DNA of 64,000 nucleotides from Microbacterium hydrocarbonoxydans. GTDB lineage: Bacteria; Actinomycetota; Actinomycetes; Actinomycetales; Microbacteriaceae. Where the stretch lies: NCBI RefSeq assembly GCF_023715885.1, contig NZ_JAMBOY010000003.1, positions 310,001 to 374,000 on the forward strand. Reading direction: 5' to 3'. Positions within the stretch are counted from its first letter, which is position 1; the number at the start of each line of letters is the position of its first letter. Both the position numbers and the translations under genes were made by a program. Of this stretch, positions 10,138 to 19,297 are shown piece by piece. Under the pieces are notes generated by a model, which saw only the letters and a program-made list of their open reading frames with translations, had not been told where the DNA came from and made no database searches.

Positions 10138-11418
10138 GTGGCCCTCATCGTGCAGAAGTACGGCGGCTCGTCCGTCGCCGACGCAGAGAGCATCAAGCGC
10201 GTCGCGAAGCGCATCGTCGACACGCGCCGTGCCGGACACGACGTCGTCGTGGCGGTCAGCGCGATGGGCGACACGACGGACGAGCTGCTCGACCTCGCGA
10301 ACGAGGTCGCTCCTATTCCCGCTCCCCGCGAGCTCGACATGCTTCTGTCGAGCGGTGAGCGCATCTCGATGGCGCTCCTCGCGATGGCCATCCACTCGAT
10401 GGGCTTCGAAGCGCGGTCGTTCACCGGCAGCCAGGCCGGCATGATCACCGACTCCCAGCACGGCGCAGCGCGCATCGTCGACGTCACCCCCGTTCGTCTG
10501 CGCGAGGCGCTCGACGAGGGGGCGATCGTCATCGTCGCCGGCTTCCAGGGCTTCAACCGCGACACCCGCGACATCACCACGCTGGGTCGCGGCGGATCCG
10601 ACACCACGGCCGTCGCTCTCGCGGCGGCGCTGTCGGCCGACGTGTGCGAGATCTACAGCGACGTCGACGGCATCTTCACCTCCGACCCGCGCATCATCCC
10701 GAAGGCGCAGAAGCTCGACCACATCTCCAGCGAGGAGATGCTCGAGCTCGCCGCGAACGGCGCCAAGGTGCTCTACATCCGCGCCGTCGAGTACGCACGC
10801 CGTCACGGCGTCCTGATCCACGCCCGCTCGACGTTCTCGTCGTCGGAGGGCACCTACGTTCTGGGCGAGGGCATGAAGAACCCCCGCGAAGCCGAGGGAG
10901 CTGAGATGGAAGAACCGATCGTCGCCGGAGTCGCCACCGACTTCAGCCAGGCCAAGATCACGGTCGCCGGTGTGCCGGACGTCCCGGGCAAGGCCGCGGA
11001 GATCTTCAAGATCGTCGCCAAGTCCGGTGCGAACGTCGACATGATCGTGCAGAACGTGTCGGCCACCGGTCGCACCGACATCTCGTTCACCGTCCCCAAG
11101 GCCGACGCCGCGGCCGCCCTGAAGTCGCTCGCCGCCGAGCAGACCGAGGTGGGCTTCAGCAACCTCATCCACGACGATCAGATCGGCAAGCTGTCGGTCG
11201 TCGGGGCGGGCATGCGCACGCACTCGGGCGTCTCGGCGATCCTCTTCGAGGCCCTGTCGGCCGGCGGTATCAACATCGAGATGATCTCGACCTCCGAGAT
11301 CCGCATCTCGGTCGTGCTGCGCGACAGCGACCTGGCGGAGGCCGCGCGCACGGTGCACAGCGCGTACGGACTCGACGGCGAGATCGAAGCCACGGTCCAC
11401 GCGGGCACCGGCCGCTGA
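10138..11418 (+). CDS. lysC: aspartate kinase, alpha subunit
   Basis: Phosphorylates aspartate, the first step toward lysine, threonine, methionine and diaminopimelate for the cell wall. The 426 residues start with the kinase motif [11 protein letters not shown] and contain [16 protein letters not shown] and the [15 protein letters not shown] substrate loop. From about residue 265 there are paired ACT domains for feedback control. GTG at 10138 is preferred over GTG at 10132 because AGGGAG ends five bases before it and the protein then begins [10 protein letters not shown] as usual. An internal in-frame start for a beta subunit is listed separately. asd follows after 110 bases, the classic lysC-asd pair. 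Confidence 0.97.
   Translation: MALIVQKYGGSSVADAESIKRVAKRIVDTRRAGHDVVVAVSAMGDTTDELLDLANEVAPIPAPRELDMLLSSGERISMALLAMAIHSMGFEARSFTGSQAGMITDSQHGAARIVDVTPVRLREALDEGAIVIVAGFQGFNRDTRDITTLGRGGSDTTAVALAAALSADVCEIYSDVDGIFTSDPRIIPKAQKLDHISSEEMLELAANGAKVLYIRAVEYARRHGVLIHARSTFSSSEGTYVLGEGMKNPREAEGAEMEEPIVAGVATDFSQAKITVAGVPDVPGKAAEIFKIVAKSGANVDMIVQNVSATGRTDISFTVPKADAAAALKSLAAEQTEVGFSNLIHDDQIGKLSVVGAGMRTHSGVSAILFEALSAGGINIEMISTSEIRISVVLRDSDLAEAARTVHSAYGLDGEIEATVHAGTGR
10906..11418 (+). CDS. lysC: aspartate kinase beta subunit from an internal start in lysC
   Basis: Inside lysC an in-frame ATG at 10906 is preceded by AGGGAG (10895-10900) with a five-base spacer, the same site and spacing used at the alpha start. 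It would make a 170-residue protein, beginning [13 protein letters not shown], that consists of just the ACT regulatory domains. In Corynebacterium and Bacillus such nested beta subunits pair with alpha to build the feedback-sensitive enzyme. Expression here is inferred from the ribosome site and the known family behaviour. Confidence 0.7.
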   Translation: MEEPIVAGVATDFSQAKITVAGVPDVPGKAAEIFKIVAKSGANVDMIVQNVSATGRTDISFTVPKADAAAALKSLAAEQTEVGFSNLIHDDQIGKLSVVGAGMRTHSGVSAILFEALSAGGINIEMISTSEIRISVVLRDSDLAEAARTVHSAYGLDGEIEATVHAGTGR

Positions 11419-11427
11419 CCGGCACGG

Positions 11428-12600
<1,173 letters not shown>

Positions 12601-12612
12601 CGGCATCCCCGC

Positions 12613-12648
12613 GATGCGGATCCGGTCTCGTCGAGCCGGGCCGCATGG
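12613..12648 (+). terminator. imperfect hairpin after asd
   Basis: ATGCGGATCCGG and CCGGGCCGCAT face each other across a ten-base loop with one bulge. There is no T-run, so termination here is only a suggestion. Confidence 0.35.
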
Positions 12649-12671
12649 TCTGTCGTGCCGTGCCCGCGAAC

Positions 12672-12677
12672 TAGACT
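12672..12677 (+). promoter_or_regulatory. -10 box TAGACT of mqo (leaderless)
   Basis: Six bases lie between this hexamer and the mqo GTG at 12684. Confidence 0.6.
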
Positions 12678-12683
12678 GTCCTG

Positions 12684-14153
12684 GTGACAGAAACAGTCGA
12701 TGTCGTCCTGATCGGCGGTGGCATCATGAGCGCCACCCTGGGTACCCTGCTGCACGAGCTGCAGCCGGACTGGAAGATCGTCGCCTTCGAGCGGCTGTCT
12801 GACGTAGCTCAGGAGTCCTCCAACCCCTGGAACAACGCCGGCACCGGTCACGCCGCACTGTGCGAGTTGAACTACATGCCGCAGCAGAAGGGCGCGCCGC
12901 TCGACCCCGCGAAGGCGATCTCGATCAACGAGCAGTTCCAGCAGAGCCGCCAGTTCTGGTCGTCGCTCGTGGAGAAGGGCGTGCTCGACGAGCCGTCGAC
13001 GTTCATCAACGCGACTCCGCACATGACCTTCGTGCGGGGCGAGAAGGACGTGGCCTACCTCAAGGATCGCTACGAGGTGCTGAAGAAGCAGCCCCTGTTC
13101 GCGGGCATCGAGTACAGCGAGGACTCGCGCGTCATCAACAAGTGGGCGCCTCTGCTCATGCAGCAGCGCCGCAAGGGCGAGCCGTTCGCCGCCACGCGTG
13201 TGCCGGCGGGCACGGACGTCGACTTCGGTGCGCTGACGCACCAGCTGTTCGATCACCTCACGAAGTCCGGCGTGTCGCTCCGCACGAACCACGAGGTCCG
13301 CTCGCTGAAGAAGCAGAAGGACGGGTGGCTGGTCAAGTACCGTACGACGGTCGGCCGCACGCCCGCCGAGATCAAGGCGCGCTTCGTCTTCGTCGGTGCC
13401 GGCGGGTGGGCGCTCAAGCTGCTGCAGCGCTCCGGGATTCCGGAGATCAAGGGCTATGGGGTCTTCCCGATCGGGGGACAGTTCCTCAAGACGAGCAACC
13501 CGAAGATCGTCTCGCAGCACAAGGCCAAGGTGTACTCGCAGGCTTCGGTGGGCGCCCCGCCCATGTCGGTGCCGCACCTCGACACGCGCGTCGTCGACGG
13601 GGAGGCGTCGCTCATGTTCGGCCCGTTCGCGACGTTCAGCCCGAAGTTCCTGAAGAACGGGTCGCTCCTCGACATCGTCACGCAGGTGCGACCGCACAAC
13701 CTCATGCCGATGCTGCGCGTCGCATTCGCGAACCCCGATCTCATCACCTACCTCATCGGCGAACTGCTCAAGAACCACGCCAAGAAGGTCGACAGTCTGC
13801 GCACCTTCATGCCGACGGCGAAGGACGAGGACTGGACGCTCATCGACGCCGGTCAGCGCGCGCAGGTCATGAAGAAGGATCCGAAGAAGGGCGGGGTGCT
13901 TCAGTTCGGCACCGAGGTCGTCGCATCCGCCGACGGCTCGATCGCCGGTCTGCTGGGCGCGTCGCCCGGCGCCTCCACGGCTGTGCCGATCATGCTGGAC
14001 CTGCTGAAGAAGTGCTTCCCCGACGAGTACCCGGGCTGGGAGGGTGAGCTGCGGGAGCTGATCCCGACGTTCGGGGAGAAGCTCAACACGCAGCCCGCTC
14101 TCGCCGCATCGTCGACCTCCTCGACGGCCGCCACGCTCGGCATCGACAAGTAG
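12684..14153 (+). CDS. mqo: malate:quinone oxidoreductase
   Basis: Membrane-associated FAD enzyme that oxidises malate to oxaloacetate and passes electrons to menaquinone. The 489 residues begin with the FAD dinucleotide motif VDVVLIGGGIMSATLG and contain the family segments ESSNPWNNAGTGHAALCELNYMP and FVGAGGWALKLLQ. Near the C-terminus ADGSIAGLLGASPGASTAVPIMLDLL is family-typical. Length is normal. GTG is fixed by the leaderless -10 spacing. tdk follows after seven bases and probably shares the transcript. Confidence 0.96.
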   Translation: MTETVDVVLIGGGIMSATLGTLLHELQPDWKIVAFERLSDVAQESSNPWNNAGTGHAALCELNYMPQQKGAPLDPAKAISINEQFQQSRQFWSSLVEKGVLDEPSTFINATPHMTFVRGEKDVAYLKDRYEVLKKQPLFAGIEYSEDSRVINKWAPLLMQQRRKGEPFAATRVPAGTDVDFGALTHQLFDHLTKSGVSLRTNHEVRSLKKQKDGWLVKYRTTVGRTPAEIKARFVFVGAGGWALKLLQRSGIPEIKGYGVFPIGGQFLKTSNPKIVSQHKAKVYSQASVGAPPMSVPHLDTRVVDGEASLMFGPFATFSPKFLKNGSLLDIVTQVRPHNLMPMLRVAFANPDLITYLIGELLKNHAKKVDSLRTFMPTAKDEDWTLIDAGQRAQVMKKDPKKGGVLQFGTEVVASADGSIAGLLGASPGASTAVPIMLDLLKKCFPDEYPGWEGELRELIPTFGEKLNTQPALAASSTSSTAATLGIDK

Positions 14154-14160
14154 CGCTGCG

Positions 14161-14814
14161 GTGGCGAAGCTCTACTTCCGCTACGGCGCGATGAACTCGG
14201 GTAAGTCCACCGCTCTGCTCCAGGCAGCGTACAACTACGAGGAGCGCGGCCAGCATGTGCTGCTCGCGAAGCCCGCCATCGACACGAAGGGCGCTTCTGA
14301 GATCTCCAGCCGCCTTGGCATGACGCGCGAGGTCGACTTCCTGATCGGACCCGGCGACGATGCGCGGGCGCTGTTCGACGCGCAACGCGATCGGGTGCGG
14401 CGTGCTGCTGAGGGCGAGCTGGTGCCGGAGGGGCCGGCCGACGTCGCGTGCCTCCTGATCGACGAGGCGCAGTTCCTCACGGCTGATCAGGTCGACGATC
14501 TGTTCCGGATCGCCATCGAAGACGGCATCCCGGTCATCGCATACGGCATCCGCAACGACTTCCTCACGCATGCTTTTCCCGGCTCCGCCCGTCTGCTCGC
14601 GATCGCACACTCCCTGGAGGAGCTGAAGACCATCTGCCGATGCGGGCGCAAAGCGGTGTTCAACGGCCGGGTGATCGGCGGCAGCTTCGTGTTCGACGGC
14701 GACCAGGTCGCGATCGACGAAGGCGCCGAGGGCGCCTCGGCGCCCGAGCTCACCACGTACGAGTCGCTCTGCGGTGCCTGCTACCTGCAGGAGTCCGGCG
14801 GCCGCCTGGGCTGA
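14161..14814 (+). CDS. tdk: thymidine kinase
   Basis: Salvages thymidine to dTMP. The 217 residues carry the P-loop GAMNSGKST near residue 10, the LLIDEAQFL Walker-B-like motif with the catalytic Glu, and a split zinc-binding set (CRCGRK...CGACY) around residues 158-205, all typical of type II TK. The GTG start is seven bases after the mqo stop, so expression is probably coupled to mqo. The protein is slightly longer than average because of a loop before the LLIDEAQF motif. Confidence 0.95.
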   Translation: MAKLYFRYGAMNSGKSTALLQAAYNYEERGQHVLLAKPAIDTKGASEISSRLGMTREVDFLIGPGDDARALFDAQRDRVRRAAEGELVPEGPADVACLLIDEAQFLTADQVDDLFRIAIEDGIPVIAYGIRNDFLTHAFPGSARLLAIAHSLEELKTICRCGRKAVFNGRVIGGSFVFDGDQVAIDEGAEGASAPELTTYESLCGACYLQESGGRLG

Positions 14815-14856
14815 CGGCTGGAACTCGCCCGGTTGCGTCCTCGTGGCCGGCTCCTC

Positions 14857-14896
14857 TTGCGTGGTCTGACCACGCTCGATACTGTGGTCAGACCAC
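14857..14896 (+). promoter_or_regulatory. lldR promoter with twin FadR-type operators
   Basis: Two 13-base palindromes, GTGGTCTGACCAC (14861-14873) and GTGGTCAGACCAC (14884-14896), match the TNGTNNNACNA pattern of FadR-subfamily regulators. Between them lies a -10 like GATACT (14878-14883), and TTGCGT at 14857-14862 is a fair -35. The operators would overlap -35 and the transcription start, so the regulator LldR encoded just downstream very likely represses its own operon. Confidence 0.75.
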
Positions 14897-14914
14897 ATGA
14901 GCGGAGGAGAGCGG

Positions 14915-15637
14915 ATGCCGGAGCAACCCGCGCGCGCCTGGCGCATCGTTCTCGAGCACGTCGAGCGCGAGCTCCTCGACGGGCGCCTCGGTCCGGGTGA
15001 TCGGCTCGCCTCCGAGCGCGACCTCGCCACCGAACTCGGCGTCGGCCGATCCAGCGTCCGCGAGGCGCTGCGGGTCCTGGAGGTCATGGGACTGATCCGC
15101 ACGGCCACCGGTTCGGGGCCGCAGTCAGGAGCCATCGTCATCGCGACGCCGACGGGCGGCATGTCGACGCTGCTGCGCCTGCAGGTCGCCGCGCAGGGGT
15201 TCCCGCTCGACGATGTGGTCCGCACCCGCCTGCTGCTGGAGGATGCCGTCGCCGCCGACCTCGCCACGCAATCCGATCCGGCGCTCGACGAGGTCGGACG
15301 CGTGCTCGATGCGATGGACGCACCAGGTCTTGCCCCCGCAGAGTTCCTCGCGCTCGACGCGCAGCTGCACCTGGCCCTCGCCGAGGCGAGCGGGAACAGC
15401 GTCGTCGCCGCGATGATGGCCGGGCTCCGCACGGCGATCGAGTCCTACGTGCAGCAGGGCGCTGCGGCGATCCCCGACTGGGCCACCATGGCGGGCCGCC
15501 TCCGCTCCGAGCATCGCGCGATCGTCACAGCCATCGATGCGGGCGACATCGAGCGTGCTCGATCGCTCGTCCGCGCCCACATCACCGGCTACTACAGCGC
15601 CGCGGGACTCACCCGCGGCATCCCATCCACCGACTGA
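14915..15637 (+). CDS. lldR: GntR/FadR-family regulator, probable lactate-responsive LldR
   Basis: Winged-helix repressor of the FadR subfamily, 240 residues. The N-terminal HTH (about 25-75) reads [36 protein letters not shown] in outline, and the C-terminal FCD ligand domain follows, with the Asp/His residues expected to hold a metal and the acid ligand. ATG at 14915 is preferred over ATG at 14897 because GGAGGAGA precedes it at normal spacing. The gene lies 11 bases ahead of the L-lactate dehydrogenase gene and has matching operators upstream, so it probably responds to L-lactate. Ligand identity is inferred from context. Confidence 0.85.
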   Translation: MPEQPARAWRIVLEHVERELLDGRLGPGDRLASERDLATELGVGRSSVREALRVLEVMGLIRTATGSGPQSGAIVIATPTGGMSTLLRLQVAAQGFPLDDVVRTRLLLEDAVAADLATQSDPALDEVGRVLDAMDAPGLAPAEFLALDAQLHLALAEASGNSVVAAMMAGLRTAIESYVQQGAAAIPDWATMAGRLRSEHRAIVTAIDAGDIERARSLVRAHITGYYSAAGLTRGIPSTD

Positions 15638-15648
15638 GAGGTCCGAGC

Positions 15649-16908
15649 ATGGTCCAGCGCCAGCTTCCCAACCCCGGCGAGCTCCTCGAGCTCATGAAGT
15701 TCAAGAAGCCAGAGCTCGACGGCACCAAACGGCGGCTCGATGCAGCGCTCACGATCGCCGACCTCCGCACGATCGCGAAGCGGCGCACGCCCAAGGCCGC
15801 GTTCGACTACACCGACGGGGCTGCCGAGGGTGAGCTGTCCCTCCGGCGCGCGCGGCAGGCGTTCCAGGATGTCGAGTTCCACCCCGGCATCCTGCGCCCG
15901 GCGCCGCAGGTCGACACGTCGGTCGACATTCTCGGCGGGCCGTCGGCGCTGCCCTTCGGCATCGCTCCGACAGGGTTCACGCGCCTCATGCAGACCGAGG
16001 GCGAGGTCGCCGGCGCCGGAGCCGCGGCGGCGGCCGGCATCCCGTTCACGCTGTCGACCCTCGGCACGACCTCCATCGAGGGCGTCAAAGCGGCCAACCC
16101 CCACGGGCGTAACTGGTTCCAGCTCTACGTCATGCGCGATCGCGAGATCTCCTACGAGCTGACCCGTCGCGCGGCCGCAGCAGGCTTCGACACCCTGCAG
16201 TTCACGGTCGACACCCCCGTCGCAGGGGCGCGCCTGCGCGACAAGCGCAACGGCTTCAGCATCCCGCCGCAGCTGACCCTCGGCACGATCATCAATGCGA
16301 TCCCGAGGCCGTGGTGGTGGTACAACTTCCTCACGACGCCCAAGCTCGAATTCGCGTCCCTCAGCACGACCGGCGGCACCGTGGGCGAGTTGCTGGATGC
16401 CGCGATGGACCCGACCATCGGTTACGACGACCTGGCCGTGATCCGCGACCTCTGGCCGGGCAAGATCGTCATCAAGGGCGTCCAGAACGTCGAGGACTCC
16501 GTGCGCCTGCGTGACGCCGGCGTCGACGGCATCGTGCTGTCGAACCATGGCGGACGCCAGCTCGACCGTGCGCCCATCCCGTTCCACCTCCTGCCGCAGG
16601 TGCGCCGCGCAGTGGGCGACGACTTCACGGTCATGATCGACACGGGCATCATGAACGGGGCCGACATCGTCGCGTCCGTCGCCCTCGGCGCGGACTTCAC
16701 GCTGATCGGGCGGGCGTACCTCTACGGCCTCATGGCCGGGGGCCGTAGGGGCGTCGATCGCACCATCGCGATCCTGCGCACGGAGATCGAGCGCACGATG
16801 CGCCTGCTCGGCGTCGCTTCCCTGGTCGAGCTCGAGCCCTCCCACGTCACCCAGCTGACGCGGCTCGTTCCCGTCGCGAGGAGCGCGTCGGAGGCCGTCG
16901 TCCGCTGA
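15649..16908 (+). CDS. lldD: FMN-dependent L-lactate dehydrogenase (alpha-hydroxy-acid oxidase family)
   Basis: Oxidises L-lactate to pyruvate with electrons passed to the quinone pool. The 419 residues form an FMN TIM barrel: the N-terminal [11 protein letters not shown] segment, [18 protein letters not shown], the QLYVMRDRE strand, and the active-site SNHGGRQLD motif, whose His is near residue 300 and acts as the base. [19 protein letters not shown] binds the FMN phosphate. The gene follows lldR by 11 bases. A relative acting on another 2-hydroxy acid is possible but the regulator pairing favours lactate. Confidence 0.92.
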   Translation: MVQRQLPNPGELLELMKFKKPELDGTKRRLDAALTIADLRTIAKRRTPKAAFDYTDGAAEGELSLRRARQAFQDVEFHPGILRPAPQVDTSVDILGGPSALPFGIAPTGFTRLMQTEGEVAGAGAAAAAGIPFTLSTLGTTSIEGVKAANPHGRNWFQLYVMRDREISYELTRRAAAAGFDTLQFTVDTPVAGARLRDKRNGFSIPPQLTLGTIINAIPRPWWWYNFLTTPKLEFASLSTTGGTVGELLDAAMDPTIGYDDLAVIRDLWPGKIVIKGVQNVEDSVRLRDAGVDGIVLSNHGGRQLDRAPIPFHLLPQVRRAVGDDFTVMIDTGIMNGADIVASVALGADFTLIGRAYLYGLMAGGRRGVDRTIAILRTEIERTMRLLGVASLVELEPSHVTQLTRLVPVARSASEAVVR

Positions 16909-16936
16909 TCGGCGCACGCGGGAGCGACGCGGCGAA

Positions 16937-17692
16937 TCAGAGCGAGGCGAGCAGCTGCTCGAGCTTGTCCGCCGTGTCCTCCCAACCGTCGACGGCGATC
17001 GAGGGGACGCCGAGCGCGAGCACGGGATAATCGTTCCCGCCCTCGTCCAGTCGGTCTCCGTAGAAGAGCATGGACGCGAGCGGGATGCCGGTCAGCTCGG
17101 CGAGACGCTGCATGCCGTAGGCCTTGTCGATCCCGGCGCGGGTGATGTCGATCGACGTCGATCCCCCGGAGCGGACCTCGAGCCCGGGGAGGCGTGCTGC
17201 CACGGCATCCCGCAGAGCCGCACGCTTCGAGCCGTCGGGGTCCCAGCCGTGCTTCGCGTCGCGCGGAGCCTTCTGACCCAGGGCCGAGAACGTGATCTGC
17301 GATCCGCGGTCCTCGAGGATGTCGCCCCACGGTTCTGACTCCCACAGGCCGAGCCGTTCGGCCTCTTCGCGGAGTGCCGTCAGGGCGGCATCCTTCTCGT
17401 CGCTGCTGAGGTCGTGCGCGTACACGAGCGCGAAGTCGGCGCCGTCGTGGCGCAGGTACCGGGTGCCGCACGTGGGCAGCAGGTGCAGCCGGGATAGAGC
17501 CGCCGCATCGACCGCCGCGAGTCGCGCGACGACCTGCGAGCGGAACTGCTGCTCGTTGCCGCCCGAGATGATCGCGACTTCGCCGCGCTGCAGGAGAGCG
17601 ATCAGAAGACGGGCGATGCGGTCGCTGATGAGGCCTTTGGACGGTGCAAGGGTGTCGTCGAGATCGAAGGCGACGAGGGCGGGCGTGGTCAT
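16937..17692 (-). CDS. HAD-superfamily (type IIB-like) phosphatase
   Basis: Cytoplasmic sugar-phosphate or phosphomannomutase-like phosphatase of 251 residues. Motif I is FDLDDTLAPSK at the N-terminus, motif II includes IISGGN, and motif IV is SMLFYGDRLDEGGND with conserved acidic residues. The YGMQRLAE segment before it is typical of Cof/SPP-type IIB proteins. Its ATG overlaps the end of the VanZ gene by four bases, so both are on one transcript. Substrate is not deducible. Confidence 0.85.
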   Translation of the reverse strand: MTTPALVAFDLDDTLAPSKGLISDRIARLLIALLQRGEVAIISGGNEQQFRSQVVARLAAVDAAALSRLHLLPTCGTRYLRHDGADFALVYAHDLSSDEKDAALTALREEAERLGLWESEPWGDILEDRGSQITFSALGQKAPRDAKHGWDPDGSKRAALRDAVAARLPGLEVRSGGSTSIDITRAGIDKAYGMQRLAELTGIPLASMLFYGDRLDEGGNDYPVLALGVPSIAVDGWEDTADKLEQLLASL

Positions 17693-18162
17693 GACGCTTC
17701 CAGACTACGGGGCGGGACAGTCGTGCTCGGTGCGAAGAGCAGGGTGCAGGCGATCGCGAGGAAGACGCCGATCAGCGCTCCGCCGGAGTTCGCGACGACG
17801 TCGCTCACGGTCGCGGCACGGTGGGGGAGTGCAACCCGCTGCGCGATCTCGATGGCGACGGAGATCGCCGGGCCCAGCACGACGGCGATCGGCCAGATGC
17901 GGCGCGGCACCAGGAGGAAGGCGAAGACGCCGACCGGCACGAACACCAGGACGTTCGCGATGATCTCCAGACGCGTGAAGTCGAGCCACTCCCAGCCCAG
18001 CCGGTGCGCGGTCGACAGCACCAGGTCGAGCAGGTTCGGCATCCGCTCCTCGACGCGGGAGGGCGTCAGCGTCAGCAGAACCAGTCCCAGCAGGAACGGG
18101 ATGCCGAGCAGCGCCGCGACGCCGCGGGTCCAGCGCTTCGGGGCAGGGAGCAGTGCGCTCAC
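17689..18162 (-). CDS. VanZ-family membrane protein
   Basis: Small integral membrane protein of 157 residues with about four hydrophobic helices. The family pattern is visible as TLTPSR after helix 1, an NVLVFVPVGVFAFLL helix, EIAQ and a C-terminal DVVANSGGALIGVFLA segment. VanZ proteins are linked to teicoplanin resistance or envelope processes, but most are uncharacterised. The GTG start is preceded by AAAGGGG at five-base spacing. The downstream HAD phosphatase overlaps it by four bases. Confidence 0.85.
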   Translation of the reverse strand: MSALLPAPKRWTRGVAALLGIPFLLGLVLLTLTPSRVEERMPNLLDLVLSTAHRLGWEWLDFTRLEIIANVLVFVPVGVFAFLLVPRRIWPIAVVLGPAISVAIEIAQRVALPHRAATVSDVVANSGGALIGVFLAIACTLLFAPSTTVPPRSLEAS

Positions 18163-18194
18163 GCGATCCCCTTTCGCCGCATCCCGATACAGAG

Positions 18195-18218
18195 AAGGCC
18201 GCCCGTGCGGGCGGCCTT
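18195..18218 (-). terminator. terminator after tRNA-Pro
   Basis: Eleven-base perfect stem AAGGCCGCCCG/CGGGCGGCCTT with a two-base loop, just 3' of the minus-strand tRNA gene and ahead of the vanZ start. TTCTCT follows on the minus strand. Confidence 0.7.
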
Positions 18219-18227
18219 CCTATGTCA

Positions 18228-18305
<78 letters not shown>

Positions 18306-18358
18306 TTTTGCAACCCTCCGAGTCTACAGGGAAATCTCTCCGGCACCCAATCGAGGGC

Positions 18359-19297
18359 TCAGTCGCGCGCCGTCAGGGTCAGCAACGTCGCCTCGGGGCG
18401 GCAGGCGAACCGCACCGGCGCGTAGATCGAGTGACCACAGCCCGCGCTCACGTTGAGCGGCACCGAGCGGCCGCCGTGCGCCCAGGTACTGAGTCCCTTC
18501 GCCTGCTTGAGCGGGATGTCGCAGTTCGCGACGAGGGCGCCATAGCCGGGGAGACAGACCTGCCCCCCGTGCGTGTGGCCGCCGAGGATCGCGTCGGCGC
18601 CCAGGTCGACGAACGAGTTCAGCACTCGCTGATAGGGGGCGTGCGTAACGCCCAGCACCGGTGTTCCGGGTTCGCGCGGCCCGAGGGAGTCTATGGCCGC
18701 GGGCAGAGCGTCGAGGTCGTCCCAGTCGCGGTGAGCATCGTTCACCCCGAAGAGATCGACCGCGCCACCGTTCACGTCGATACGAGCGGCGGTGTTGTTC
18801 AGTCCCACCCAGCCGAGCTCGTCGGCGAAGTACCGGTCCATCGCGTCGGTGTCGAGACGCGGCGACGGTGTGTTGCTCTTCTTCGAGGGGCCGGTGAAGT
18901 ACAGGAACGGGTTTCGCGGCGACGGCGCGTTCACGTCATTCGACCCGTGTACGAAGACACCCGGGATGCCGGCGAGCGGATCGAACGCGCGGCGGATCCC
19001 CGCCAGGCCGTCGCGGTGTCCGAGGTTGTCGCCGGTGTTGACGATCAGATCCGGCTGCAGCTGCGCGAGCGACGCGAGCCAGTCCTGCTTCCGGTGCTGC
19101 CACGGCGCCATGTGCGCGTCCGAGAGGTGCAGGATGCGGATCGGCGCGGAGCCGGTCGGCAGAGCGGACGCCGAGACCTCGCGCACGGTGAAGAGGTAGC
19201 GCTCGATGCCGAACCCCCACACCGCCGCGGCTGCACCGACGGCCCCCACCGCGCCGAGCGCGATGAGGGCCGGATGTACCGTCGTGCGTGACGTCAC
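18359..19297 (-). CDS. membrane-anchored metallophosphoesterase (YkuE-like)
   Basis: Calcineurin-type phosphoesterase of 312 residues. An N-terminal hydrophobic helix (about 8-28) anchors it, with the catalytic domain probably outside the membrane. Metal-binding motifs follow in order: ILHLSDAHM (DxH), NTGDNLGH (GDN), HGSNDV in place of the usual GNHD, and GGHTHGGQ. The GNHD variation (GSND) keeps the Asn-Asp pair but lacks the usual His. The GTG start overlaps the stop of the upstream penicillin-binding protein gene (GTGA), a pairing common in Actinobacteria, so a cell-envelope role is likely. Natural substrate unknown. Confidence 0.9.
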   Translation of the reverse strand: MTSRTTVHPALIALGAVGAVGAAAAVWGFGIERYLFTVREVSASALPTGSAPIRILHLSDAHMAPWQHRKQDWLASLAQLQPDLIVNTGDNLGHRDGLAGIRRAFDPLAGIPGVFVHGSNDVNAPSPRNPFLYFTGPSKKSNTPSPRLDTDAMDRYFADELGWVGLNNTAARIDVNGGAVDLFGVNDAHRDWDDLDALPAAIDSLGPREPGTPVLGVTHAPYQRVLNSFVDLGADAILGGHTHGGQVCLPGYGALVANCDIPLKQAKGLSTWAHGGRSVPLNVSAGCGHSIYAPVRFACRPEATLLTLTARD

